From an uncultured Acetatifactor sp. (GTDB lineage Bacteria > Bacillota > Clostridia > Lachnospirales > Lachnospiraceae), in the NCBI GenBank assembly GCA_947625255.1, contig CANQNT010000007.1:1-64000 (forward strand): a stretch of 64,000 bases of DNA. Reading direction: 5' to 3'. Every line of letters begins with the position of its first letter. Position 1 is the stretch's first letter. Shown here one piece after another: positions 9,252 to 17,802 of this stretch. A program made the position numbers and the translations under genes. The notes under the pieces were generated by a model. The model had not been told where the DNA came from and ran no database searches. It saw nothing but the letters and a program-made list of their open reading frames with translations.

Positions 9252-9531
9252 CTGCTCCGCCTCCTCTCACGATTTTCTCCTCCTGCGCCTTTTCCGGCTG
9301 TCCTGTGTCTTTCTTCGCCACAGGCACCTCCCCAGGAGCCGGAGTCATTTCTTCCCGGTACTTCCTCCGCTCCTTCTGCACCTCGCTCATGCGCTGTGCC
9401 CGCACATCGTTTAAAATCTCGGTCAGCACATAGTCAAGGATGCAGGCCGGCATCTGCGCCCGGTTGATATCCTTGATGATCTGCTCCCGCAAATCCTCCA
9501 CCCTTGCATTAATTCCTAACATATCCTTCAC
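9223..9531 (-). CDS. Small baseplate-region protein
   Basis: 102 residues if the GTG at 9531 is used; the ATG at 9522 (three residues later), with GGAGGGG eight bases upstream, is an equally good start. The N-terminal half is predicted helical (VEDLREQIIKDINRAQMPACILDYVLTEILNDV); the C-terminal half is polar and low complexity. The GTG start overlaps the stop of the 68-residue protein before it (GTGA). No family is recognised. Its place between Tal and BppU suggests a structural or assembly role. Confidence 0.6.
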   Translation of the reverse strand: MKDMLGINARVEDLREQIIKDINRAQMPACILDYVLTEILNDVRAQRMSEVQKERRKYREEMTPAPGEVPVAKKDTGQPEKAQEEKIVRGGGADGGDDHAGS

Positions 9532-9734
9532 CCCTCCGCTCCTGCCGCCACTGTGACCGTGGTGCTTTTACTCTCCCTGCTGTCATAACCGACAGCTGAC
9601 TTCAAATCTTCCTCCGCTACCTCCTCGGACTGATCCGTATCCTTGTACACCTTGTAGCCTTTCTCCAGATACCCCAGCGCCTCTTCCGGGTTCGCCCAGA
9701 TGCCGCCGCCGTCCAGTTTCACAAAACAAAGCAT
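9528..9734 (-). CDS. Small tail-region protein
   Basis: 68 residues starting MLCFVKLDGGGIWANPEEALGYL. No family is recognised and there is no membrane segment. It is coupled to both neighbours: it follows Tal by 14 bases and overlaps the next start. An AAAGGAGGAAAAGG ribosome site precedes it. Short proteins of this type are common between Tal and baseplate genes, so it is probably expressed as part of the late operon. Confidence 0.6.
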   Translation of the reverse strand: MLCFVKLDGGGIWANPEEALGYLEKGYKVYKDTDQSEEVAEEDLKSAVGYDSRESKSTTVTVAAGAEG

Positions 9735-9748
9735 AGCCTTTTCCTCCT

Positions 9749-11494
9749 TTAACTGCCCAGCCCAGTCACCATCAGCCCTTTATGGAACCGGATGGTTTTG
9801 TAATATATCTTTGAAATCGTGCTGAACGAGTAATTTGTCCAGCTTGCGGACATATCATCAAAATCAATGTCCAGGTCGCCCACCAGTTTGTGGTCGGACC
9901 ATTCCCAGTCATAGATGAAAGTAATCGTCCCACTTGCGCCGTAATAATAGCTGCTCGTGTCATAGTTGACATTGAAATAATCGGCATTGATATCCACAAG
10001 CGTCCCCTCCAGCTTGATGTCCTCGCTCTCGATTGACACGCCGCGGTACGTCTTCGTTTCCCCTCCATCAATGGTCCAGGCGTGGGACGCAGCCATGGTG
10101 ATGGTACCAACCTCTGTCCCCTGGTAGTAACCGGTAATCTGCCCGCCGCTCATCTCCATCTTGTAACTGGTGTCGGAACCGCTCGTAAACGCGCCCTTCG
10201 CATCCACCTCGCCTGCCTCTGACAGCTTGAAGTTGTCGCTGTCAATGCTGATCGTGTTTGCCGTGAAGGTAATGACACCGGACTTGATGGTGATGCTCGT
10301 TTCGTCCATCGCAAAGGTCGAACGGATCTGGTCTTTGCGTGTGTAGTTCGTCCCAACAGTCAAGACGATGGCGCTTGATGATGCGCTGACCGCTTTTTCC
10401 ACCTGGGACGTGGTCGCCAGGGTATTGGAGAGTGAATTGTTCCTGCTCGAAAGTGAGGAATTGGACAGTGTGATGGATTTATACCGCTCTAAGAGCGTGT
10501 CATATTCCGTCTCCGTCACGGTCGCGGTCGCTTCAATGCCGAGCTTGGAGATATACACATGGACGGTATCGCAGAGCGAAACCCGCTCTGCTTCCGCGAT
10601 GTCCTCATACCCCGGAGTCTGCCACAGCTGGGCAAAGTCGATCTCGATATCAATGCTCGGCTCTGTGTAGGATGTGGATTTGAGATAGCTCTCCGCATAA
10701 GAACGAAGCTCATCCTCGTCCGGCTGCTCCTCAAACTCACTGGAACAGTCCAGCACCGTTATCTTCTCATAGGGATAATCGGTATCATCGAGTGTGACCA
10801 CTTTCTCGGAAAGCTCCACCACATCCCCAGACTCAGAGTCCTTCCAGTAGGGATGCACACCTGTGATGGTGTCCTCAATGGATTTTTCCATCTTGAAATC
10901 CACAAGGTTCTTCCCATAGACGATGCGGACACCGTTATCCGCTCCCCTGGATGCCCACAGGCACACCGTATAAAAATCCCACTCAAACTCCCCGCCGTAG
11001 GTGTCAAGCATCGAGCCGTCCACGCCGCCTAAAGCGTTACGGAAAGAGACTGGCTCCAGGATGCCGAAATATGCCTCCGACTCGATGTCCGTCTCAAAGG
11101 AGAATGGGCACTCGGACCCGGCATTATGCACCAGTTCCTGAAACACAGCGTTCACCTGGTCGTCCGTGCCGGAAAGCACGGTCGTGGGCGATACCGTGAT
11201 GAAGTTCAGCTGGTAGCTGATATGCCGCGCCGCGATCTCCATCATGCCGTCCAGCGGGGTCGTAATCTTATAGATGCGGAAGGGCTGTGGGGATTTGTTG
11301 TCCGCCGGCTTTGCCAGAATAATGCACCCCTCCGTGATGGAATCCGCATGGATGCCGTCTGCCGGGTACTCCATGGCAAGCTCGTAGCTGCCGTTCCTCT
11401 TTTCCGTCACGACACAGGAGATACAATCCGCCAGCTTCCCGATGCCGTTGGTGGTGTAGGCGGTCTCTGAAATGTCATATAAGCATGGGATCAT
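9749..11494 (-). CDS. Tail-associated protein (Tal), prophage endopeptidase-tail type
   Basis: 581 residues. The N-terminal ~350 (MIPCLYDISETAYTTNGIGK, EMEIAARHISYQL-like region, WDFYTVCLWASRGADNG) match the phage minor structural protein / prophage endopeptidase tail family, which caps the tail tip below Dit and starts host-wall penetration. The C-terminal ~200 residues are Ser/Thr-rich and beta-structured. The ATG at 11494 is preferred over the longer frame because it overlaps the Dit stop codon as ATGA, the usual coupling in this operon. No obvious peptidase domain is visible at the C-terminus. Confidence 0.85.
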   Translation of the reverse strand: MIPCLYDISETAYTTNGIGKLADCISCVVTEKRNGSYELAMEYPADGIHADSITEGCIILAKPADNKSPQPFRIYKITTPLDGMMEIAARHISYQLNFITVSPTTVLSGTDDQVNAVFQELVHNAGSECPFSFETDIESEAYFGILEPVSFRNALGGVDGSMLDTYGGEFEWDFYTVCLWASRGADNGVRIVYGKNLVDFKMEKSIEDTITGVHPYWKDSESGDVVELSEKVVTLDDTDYPYEKITVLDCSSEFEEQPDEDELRSYAESYLKSTSYTEPSIDIEIDFAQLWQTPGYEDIAEAERVSLCDTVHVYISKLGIEATATVTETEYDTLLERYKSITLSNSSLSSRNNSLSNTLATTSQVEKAVSASSSAIVLTVGTNYTRKDQIRSTFAMDETSITIKSGVITFTANTISIDSDNFKLSEAGEVDAKGAFTSGSDTSYKMEMSGGQITGYYQGTEVGTITMAASHAWTIDGGETKTYRGVSIESEDIKLEGTLVDINADYFNVNYDTSSYYYGASGTITFIYDWEWSDHKLVGDLDIDFDDMSASWTNYSFSTISKIYYKTIRFHKGLMVTGLGS

Positions 11495-12255
11495 AGCGTC
11501 CACCACCTTGGGGTTATTTCCACAGAGGTGATCCCGCCGCTCCACTGGATAGTATTCTCACCCGGAGCAAGGACGGGGAATTCCTCTGAATAAATATAGC
11601 CGTTGCAGAAGCTCCCGGCGGAATTGTAAGCGTTCTGCGTCTCACAGTTTAAGGTCACTGCCCCGTTCGGGAAGCTGTAGATAAGAACAGAATAGTCCCC
11701 GATGGTCAGCGTCCCCTGCGCTGTTCCGTTCACCACAATCAGCGGCTGGGAGTAGAACTCGTAGGGGTTGCGCAGGACAGAACCGGAAGATGTAAGCGTA
11801 TAAGCCTTCTGCCCCTCCACGCTCCATCTTTGCGGCTTGCAGTTAAAGACAATCTCCATCTCCGCCGCTTTCTGGCGTGTCACATCAAACTCAATCGCAG
11901 AGGTACACATCCCCATACGGAAGAAATCCGGGTCGTAGGTGTCCTGCAGCTTGCAGTAACCTGTGGGTGACAGGAGCCAGCTCTTCACAGCCGCCGTCTT
12001 GGCAGGCAGGCCGTTAAAGAAGAACGCTTCGTATTTGATGTCCACGTTATTAAACCGCCTGCGGCCGCTCTTAGCATTGTTCTGGATCAGGTCACCGTTC
12101 AATCCTGGGATACTCGTTGCCTCAACATCCGGCTCCGGAGAGTTGTAGATGCCGGGACCGGACAGGTATAAAAGAAAGTCCTTTGAAGATTTCCCGTTAA
12201 AGGTGAGATACTGCCGTTTGAACTGGCTTCTTAAGTCAAATTGCGATACCGGCAT
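11491..12255 (-). CDS. Distal tail protein (Dit)
   Basis: 254 residues matching the siphovirus distal tail component. An N-terminal ring-forming domain (LTFNGKSSKDFLLYLSG, RRRFNNVDIKYEAFF, VKSWLLSPTGYCKLQDTYDP) is followed by a galectin-like C-terminal domain (after CKPQRWSVEG). Dit forms the hexameric hub joining the tail tube to the baseplate. It lies between the tape measure and Tal, the standard order. The 192-bp gap in front of it holds a dispersed repeat whose only other copy is at 47.8 kb. Confidence 0.9.
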   Translation of the reverse strand: MPVSQFDLRSQFKRQYLTFNGKSSKDFLLYLSGPGIYNSPEPDVEATSIPGLNGDLIQNNAKSGRRRFNNVDIKYEAFFFNGLPAKTAAVKSWLLSPTGYCKLQDTYDPDFFRMGMCTSAIEFDVTRQKAAEMEIVFNCKPQRWSVEGQKAYTLTSSGSVLRNPYEFYSQPLIVVNGTAQGTLTIGDYSVLIYSFPNGAVTLNCETQNAYNSAGSFCNGYIYSEEFPVLAPGENTIQWSGGITSVEITPRWWTL

Positions 12256-12302
12256 CTGCTGCTCCTCCTTTCCCGCAGTGTGTTCCCATGTTACCCGGTT
12301 TC

Positions 12303-12417
12303 TCCGTTTTTTAGAGCTTTATATATACGTGCGCACACGCGCACGCGCGCGAAGAAATAAATTATTTCCCGCGTAGCTCTAGTATCAAAAATTAAGAAGT
12401 AACAGTAACAAGTAACA
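12303..12417. repeat. Dispersed element, copy A (alternating CG tract + AGTAAC repeats)
   Basis: About 115 bp between the tape measure stop and the Dit start. On the plus strand it has an alternating purine-pyrimidine CG-rich stretch (12326-12352), an AT-rich spacer, the motif TAGCTCTAGTATCA, and three AGTAAC units (12399-12417). The same parts in the same order and orientation occur at 47804-47915. AGAGCT and AGCTCT flank the CG tract and could pair. The function is unknown; it lies upstream of a gene in both places, so it may be regulatory. Confidence 0.75.
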
Positions 12418-12447
12418 TTCTGTGTAAATACCGGACGGAACTCCATA

Positions 12448-15400
12448 TCACTTGAATACGGAGTTATCCTCGTCCAGCATATCGTTAATCTTATCCGCCA
12501 CCGTCTTGGCAAGATCATCTGCTCTCTGGTTATTCGAGCCGGTCACATAGATGTTCACGCCGCCAAGGTTGGTGGTTTTCTGGTTGTTATTTGTGGTCGT
12601 TGTGGTCGTTCCTCCCGCTCCCGCGAAAGCAAATTCAGGAAGGTTAAGTGCCGACAAATCCGGGAGGGTAAACCCATCCGACATCATGTCCCGCACACCC
12701 GTTGCCACAGTCTTCACCTTATCCAGCACATCCCCCATGTTGCCCTGGATGCCTTTCGCCATCAGTTCCATGAAGTCAGGCATATACTCGTCGGCATCGG
12801 ACAGCGGTCCCTTTTCCGGAACCGAAAATCCCAGATAAGACGAGATGGAGCTTGCCAGCGACTTCGCCTTGTTTACCACACTGCTTGCCATCGCGGAGAT
12901 GCCGTTTGCCAGCTGTGTGCAGATGTCCTTGCCCCATGTGTAGGCGGAGGACACCAGGCTGCTGAACGTGCTGCTCATGCTGCTCTTGATAGAGCTCATC
13001 CCAGAAGTCACAGCGGACTTCATGGAGGACAGTGTTGAAGAGACAGTGGATTTCACACTGCTCCACGAACTGCTGGTCGTGCTCTTTACACTGCTCCACA
13101 CAGAAGAAATCGTGCTTTTCACAGAGCTGGTAGTACTGCTCACCGTAGACTTCATGCTGCTCCATGTGGAAGACAGCGTGGATTTTATGCTCGACCATGT
13201 GCTGCTGTTCGTGCTCTTAATCCCGCTCCATGCGGTACTTATCGTACTCTTCACTCCGCTTGTCGCTGTGCTGATTGTACTCTTGATGCTCGTCCAGCAG
13301 GTGGACAGCGTGCTCTTGATGCTGTTCCAGTCGGACAGGTTCGTAGACTTAATCGCCGACCAGCAGGTGCTGATCGTACTTTTTACCGCGCTCGAAGTCG
13401 AGGACACGGTTGACTGGATGCTCTTCCAGGTAGAAGACAGCGTGGAGCTGATGCCCTTCCATGCCGTACCGGTCGTGGATTTTATCCCGGACCAGGCAGT
13501 GGACACCGTGGACGACACTCCCTTCGCAGCCGTGCTGACCGTGGATTTAATGCCGCTCCATGCTGTTGACAGGGTCGAGGTTACGCCGCTCCAAATGGTG
13601 GCGGTCGTACTCTTGATGCCTGTCCACGCTGTACTTACCACAGAAGCCACGCCGCTTGCCGCCGAAGATACCGTACTCTTTATATTTCCCCATGCACTCG
13701 TGAGCGCAGAGGACACACCGCTCATGGCGGAAGATACCGTGGAACTGATGCCATCCCATGCGGAACTGAATCCGCTTGCAATGCTGTCCATCATGCCCTT
13801 GAGGGAAGTGCTGACGGAAGACACCACCGCATTGATCGCATCGGTCACAGAGGTGTTCCCGTTGATGCCGCTTGCGATAAGATCCATCATATCGGAGCCC
13901 CAGGAATCGGCATCAGCAAGAGGCCCCTCATCCGGCACCGAGAAGTGCAGGAAGGAACGAATCTTGTCAGCCACGCCTGTCACCGCATCTGCGACACCCT
14001 GGATTTTGCCCGTGATGCCGTCGATGATGTTCTGGATCAGGTCGCTGCCCCAGCTCTTCGCCTGCCTGATCAGGTCGGTGATGAAGGACACAGCGGAATT
14101 GAACCCGTCCGTGATTTTCGTCTTGATGGCAGTCATCTTGCTGCCCACAGCCGTTACGATGCTCGTGAAGACAGAGGTGATTGCAGTTTTGATGGAATTC
14201 ATGATACTGCTCACGGTCGTCTTTATGCTGTTAAACACATTGCTCACGGTCGTCTTCACGGAATTCACCGCCGAGGATACAGCCGTTTTGATGCTGTTCC
14301 AAATGCTGCTCACCGTGGAGCTGATGACGTTCATCACAGTTGAAACCGCTGTGCTTATGGCATTCCATGCCGTGCTTACCGCAGTCTGGATAGCCGTCAG
14401 TATCGGAGTAATGAAGCTGACGATGGCGTTCCACACCGTAGTCACCGCCGTCTGTACAGCCGTCAACGCCGTGGAAATCGCAGTCGTGATGGCATTCCAT
14501 ATCGTTTCAAAAGTTGTCTTTATCCCCTCCAAAATCGGAGTGATGAAGGAAACGATGGCGTTCCATATCTCGCTTATCTTCGTCTGGATTGCCGTCAGTG
14601 CATTACTGATTAAAATCTGTATTGCCTGCCAGATGGTCTCAAACAAATACTGGAAAGCCGTCAGCAGAGGCTCAATCACGGAGTATATAGCGTTCCAGGT
14701 GTTCACGATGATATCGTGGATGGTCGTAATGACCGTGGTAACCGCAGTTGATATAGCCGTCCACACTGTAGTAATCACAGACTGGATGGTTCCCATCACA
14801 GTGCTTACCGCTGTGCTAATCGCATTCCACACAGTCGAGAAAACCGTCTGGATGGCGGTAAGTACAGTCGTGAAAAAGCCGGAAATCGCCGTCCACACTG
14901 TGGTCGCCACAGTCTGGATGGTAGAAAGCACACCGGAGAAAAAGCTGCTGATGCCGTTCCAAATCCCCTCGAAGAAGGTCTTGATACTGCCCCAGACTTC
15001 CTCCCAGCTTGTGCCGAACCACCCAAGCACCACATCCGCAATGCCCTTGATGGTGTTAAGCACCGCAGAGAAAATCCCCTTGATGCCTTCCCAGATTCCG
15101 CTGAAAATCTCCTTGACTCCTGTCCACATCTGCTCCCAGTTACCGGTGAACAGACCGATGAACACATCTAAAAGTCCGATGATGACATCCAGCACCGTAC
15201 CCAGCACTGAAGATATGATGCTGAACGCACCCTCAAACACAGGTGCCAGGAGGTTGCAGAATTCCAGCCAGATATTTTTCAGCGTCTCCACGATGCCGCC
15301 CATGCCTTCGAAGCTGATGCCCAGGGCTTCAAACCGCTCCTTGATGGCATTGATGAATTCAGACACCTTCGAGCAAATGCCTTCCCAGATGGCGGTTATC

Positions 15401-17175
15401 TTGTTTCGGAACTCTTCATTCGTATTCCACAGAGTCGCAAAAGCCGCCACCAGAACACCGATAACCGCTATGACGGCAAGCATCGGCCCCGATATGCCAG
15501 TGATGGCTGTCGCCAGCTTCCCGGCCACGCCTGTACCTGTCTTTATGTGGTTTACCACCTTCAAAATACTTGTACCGAGGTTGGCAAAATTCGTCATTGC
15601 CTTGCCCACGGTGCCTATCAGCGTACCGATGATTACCAATAGAGGACCGATAGCAGCCACCACCGCCGCGATAGTCACGATAATCTTCCGCTGGTTCTCA
15701 TCCATGGAGTTCAGCTTATCCACAAAACCCTGGATGGCGGAGACAATCTTTTTGATGGCAGGCATGAGTGTTTCACCAAAGGCAATCGCCAGTCCTTCCA
15801 GAGCCGACTTTAAAATCGTCAGCTGGCCGGAGAGGTTATCCAGCTGTGTGTCCGCCATCTGCTGTGCCGCACCGCCGCTGTCCGTGATGGACTGCTGCAG
15901 CTCATCCCACGTTTCGCCGGTGTTGGCAAGCAGCGCGTTCACAGAGGACAGGTCTGTCTTATTAAAGATGGTGGAGATGATGTTGTTCTTCTCCTCCGAT
16001 GTCATGCCGTCCATGCTGGCGTTCAGGTCAGACAGGATGTCGTTGAGGCTCCTCATGTTGCCTTCGGAGTCGTACACCTGGAGCCCCAGGCTTTCCATAC
16101 AGCTTGCCGCCGTATCGGTCGGAGACTGCAAAGCGAGGATCACGTTTCTAAGGTGTGTGCCGCCCTCTGCACCCTTGATACCGTTGTTGGCGAGGATACC
16201 TAAAGCAGTGTTTAATTCAGCAGTGCCGCCCTTGATGGACTTTGCGGTCGCACCGATCTTTAAGATGCCTTCACCTAGCTGTGCCACGGAAGTGTTGGTT
16301 GTGGATGCAGTCTTGGACATCTGGTCGACCATTGTGCTCGCTTCATCCGTCCCCATGCCGAGGGCTGACATAGCATCCGTTACCATGTCAGACGCATCCG
16401 CCAGTTCGATGTCGCCGGCTGCCGCAAGGTTTAGAACCACAGGCAGCGTGTCCGCCATCTCCTGCGTGTCATAGCCTGCAAGGGCTAAGTAGTTCAATGC
16501 CTCGGCGCACTCAGAAGCGGAGAATGCGGTCGTGCTGCCCATTTCCTTTGCCAGGTCGGAGAGCGCGTCCATGGTGTTGACCGTCTGGCCGTTTAACTCA
16601 GAGGTTGCATCGGAAGTGATGCCCATGGTCGCCTGCACCTGTGACATGGAAGATTCGAATGTTGCCGCCGTAGCCACAGCCGCCGTTCCGAGAGCCACGA
16701 TGGGCGCCGTGACCTTGGTTGTAAGGGACGTTCCCACATCAGTAATCTTGCTGCCGATGTCCTCCAGGGTGGAGCCGACTTCTGAAATCTTATTCAGTGC
16801 CGTGTTAGTCTCTGCCGCCTGGTCCGCCAGCTTTTCCAGCTCCTGCTCAGTCGCTACGATTTCCCTCTGCAGGGCGTCATACTGCTCTTGGGTAATCTCT
16901 CCGTTCTGTAGCTGCTCGTTGGCCTGCTCCGCCGCCGTCTTTAAGGTGGTCAGCTTATCCTTGGTGTCGGAGATGGCAGTGGTCAACAGCTTCTGCTTCT
17001 GGGTCAGCAGTTCCGTATTGGACGGGTCGAGTTTTAAGAGCTTCTCCACATCCTTCAGCTGGGTCTGCGTATTCTTAATTTCTGAATTGACAGACTTTAG
17101 GGCAGTCTGCAAGCCTGTGGTCGAGCCGTCTATCTCAACCGTTATGCCCTTCAGTGATGCGCTGCGACTTGCCAT
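12448..17175 (-). CDS. Tail tape measure protein
   Basis: 1575 residues, the longest gene, setting tail length. The N-terminus has a coiled coil (ITVEIDGSTTGLQTALKSVN, then K/E-rich helices to residue ~150) and a TP901-type core (ATMGITSDATSELNGQ, NYLALAGYDTQEMADTLP). A hydrophobic region near residues 520-600 (IIVTIAAVVAAIGPLLVIIG) is typical of tape measures that enter the membrane. From about residue 650 to 1450 there are many Trp-anchored helical repeats: first WNAIxTAVSTV-type, then AWSGIKST-type units. The ATG at 17175 has AAGGAGG upstream. At 0.15 nm per helical residue this length predicts a tail of roughly 0.2 micrometre (inference). Confidence 0.93.
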   Translation of the reverse strand: MASRSASLKGITVEIDGSTTGLQTALKSVNSEIKNTQTQLKDVEKLLKLDPSNTELLTQKQKLLTTAISDTKDKLTTLKTAAEQANEQLQNGEITQEQYDALQREIVATEQELEKLADQAAETNTALNKISEVGSTLEDIGSKITDVGTSLTTKVTAPIVALGTAAVATAATFESSMSQVQATMGITSDATSELNGQTVNTMDALSDLAKEMGSTTAFSASECAEALNYLALAGYDTQEMADTLPVVLNLAAAGDIELADASDMVTDAMSALGMGTDEASTMVDQMSKTASTTNTSVAQLGEGILKIGATAKSIKGGTAELNTALGILANNGIKGAEGGTHLRNVILALQSPTDTAASCMESLGLQVYDSEGNMRSLNDILSDLNASMDGMTSEEKNNIISTIFNKTDLSSVNALLANTGETWDELQQSITDSGGAAQQMADTQLDNLSGQLTILKSALEGLAIAFGETLMPAIKKIVSAIQGFVDKLNSMDENQRKIIVTIAAVVAAIGPLLVIIGTLIGTVGKAMTNFANLGTSILKVVNHIKTGTGVAGKLATAITGISGPMLAVIAVIGVLVAAFATLWNTNEEFRNKITAIWEGICSKVSEFINAIKERFEALGISFEGMGGIVETLKNIWLEFCNLLAPVFEGAFSIISSVLGTVLDVIIGLLDVFIGLFTGNWEQMWTGVKEIFSGIWEGIKGIFSAVLNTIKGIADVVLGWFGTSWEEVWGSIKTFFEGIWNGISSFFSGVLSTIQTVATTVWTAISGFFTTVLTAIQTVFSTVWNAISTAVSTVMGTIQSVITTVWTAISTAVTTVITTIHDIIVNTWNAIYSVIEPLLTAFQYLFETIWQAIQILISNALTAIQTKISEIWNAIVSFITPILEGIKTTFETIWNAITTAISTALTAVQTAVTTVWNAIVSFITPILTAIQTAVSTAWNAISTAVSTVMNVISSTVSSIWNSIKTAVSSAVNSVKTTVSNVFNSIKTTVSSIMNSIKTAITSVFTSIVTAVGSKMTAIKTKITDGFNSAVSFITDLIRQAKSWGSDLIQNIIDGITGKIQGVADAVTGVADKIRSFLHFSVPDEGPLADADSWGSDMMDLIASGINGNTSVTDAINAVVSSVSTSLKGMMDSIASGFSSAWDGISSTVSSAMSGVSSALTSAWGNIKSTVSSAASGVASVVSTAWTGIKSTTATIWSGVTSTLSTAWSGIKSTVSTAAKGVSSTVSTAWSGIKSTTGTAWKGISSTLSSTWKSIQSTVSSTSSAVKSTISTCWSAIKSTNLSDWNSIKSTLSTCWTSIKSTISTATSGVKSTISTAWSGIKSTNSSTWSSIKSTLSSTWSSMKSTVSSTTSSVKSTISSVWSSVKSTTSSSWSSVKSTVSSTLSSMKSAVTSGMSSIKSSMSSTFSSLVSSAYTWGKDICTQLANGISAMASSVVNKAKSLASSISSYLGFSVPEKGPLSDADEYMPDFMELMAKGIQGNMGDVLDKVKTVATGVRDMMSDGFTLPDLSALNLPEFAFAGAGGTTTTTTNNNQKTTNLGGVNIYVTGSNNQRADDLAKTVADKINDMLDEDNSVFK

Positions 17176-17202
17176 CCGCTCCACCTCCTTCGCCAAGCCA
17201 TG

Positions 17203-17227
17203 AAAATACCCCGGATTGCTCCGGGGT
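17203..17227 (-). terminator. Hairpin between the tail chaperone and tape measure genes
   Basis: On the minus strand ACCCCGGA and TCCGGGGT (17227-17208) form an 8-bp stem with a 4-base loop, followed by ATTTT. It lies after the GT extension stop (17249-17247) and before the tape measure start. As an internal hairpin in the late operon it may lower tape-measure expression relative to the tail proteins. Confidence 0.6.
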
Positions 17228-17246
17228 TTAAAATCCAAAATTATCC

Positions 17247-17440
17247 TTACAGACGATCCATATCCTCTTGTGATGCCATGATTGGATAATCATAACTATC
17301 ATTACTGTTTTCACAGAACATATCATTGACCATTCCAACAGTAAGAAGGTCAAGGTCACGTATACTGATTCCCATCTGCACACACCGCAAAAGAAAGAGC
17401 GGGGTTGTCATTTCCCGCTCAGTTTTTCGATGTTTTTTTT
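17247..17440 (-). CDS. Tail assembly chaperone T extension (-1 frameshift product, gpGT)
   Basis: The chaperone G gene contains A AAA AAC at 17438-17432, in the exact X XXY YYZ register for -1 slippage. The -1 frame stays open past the G stop and adds about 60 residues, including RDLDLLTVGMVNDM and NDSYDYPIMASQEDMDRL. That is the characteristic C-terminal pattern of siphophage gpGT-type chaperones. The product would be a G-T fusion from 17788 to 17247 with a slip near 17432. No stand-alone start is needed. The frame and the slippery site are seen; efficiency and any downstream stimulator are not known. Confidence 0.85.
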
Positions 17441-17788
17441 AGACTCAACCTGTGTCTGCACGTTCAGCCCCCACAAATCGATAAGCTCAGGCAGCACTTG
17501 ATAAATGCTAAACGTATTGAACTGTTCGAGCCACTCGTCAGGGCTGTCCGGCACTCCTTTAGGGTCACTGTGCTTTGCCATTACCCAAGCAAGGTCCTCG
17601 AACATCTCAAGAGAGAACATATCCAGATTAGAGGCATCCTCGTCACCCTCTCCCACAGCCTTTTCCAACTGGCGCAGGTCTTTATAGATGTCCCTGCCAA
17701 ACTTAATGCGGTACATTCTCGGCACAGCCGCGCTTGCACGGAATGTTACGTCCACACCATCAATATTGATTGTCTTAGTCAATGCCAT
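17408..17788 (-). CDS. Tail assembly chaperone (gpG-like)
   Basis: 126 residues (MALTKTINIDGVDVTFRAS, RMYRIKFGRDIYKDL, QVLPELIDLWGLNVQ). It matches the tail assembly chaperone group found between the major tail protein and the tape measure, which coats the tape measure before tube polymerisation. A slippery A AAA AAC near its 3' end produces the longer GT form by -1 frameshifting. An HNH endonuclease gene has been inserted between it and the major tail protein. Confidence 0.88.
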   Translation of the reverse strand: MALTKTINIDGVDVTFRASAAVPRMYRIKFGRDIYKDLRQLEKAVGEGDEDASNLDMFSLEMFEDLAWVMAKHSDPKGVPDSPDEWLEQFNTFSIYQVLPELIDLWGLNVQTQVESKKNIEKLSGK

Positions 17789-17802
17789 AATAAAAATCCT
17801 CC

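Noticed and set aside
13000..13900. CRISPR array
   Set aside because: The repeats are in-frame coding repeats of the tape measure with no constant repeat-spacer unit.
12968..16474. 1168-residue plus-strand open frame opposite the tape measure gene
   Set aside because: It is antisense to a well-supported gene, has no ribosome site, and its composition (Val, Leu, Thr, Asp-rich repeats) is the mirror of the repetitive tape measure codons.
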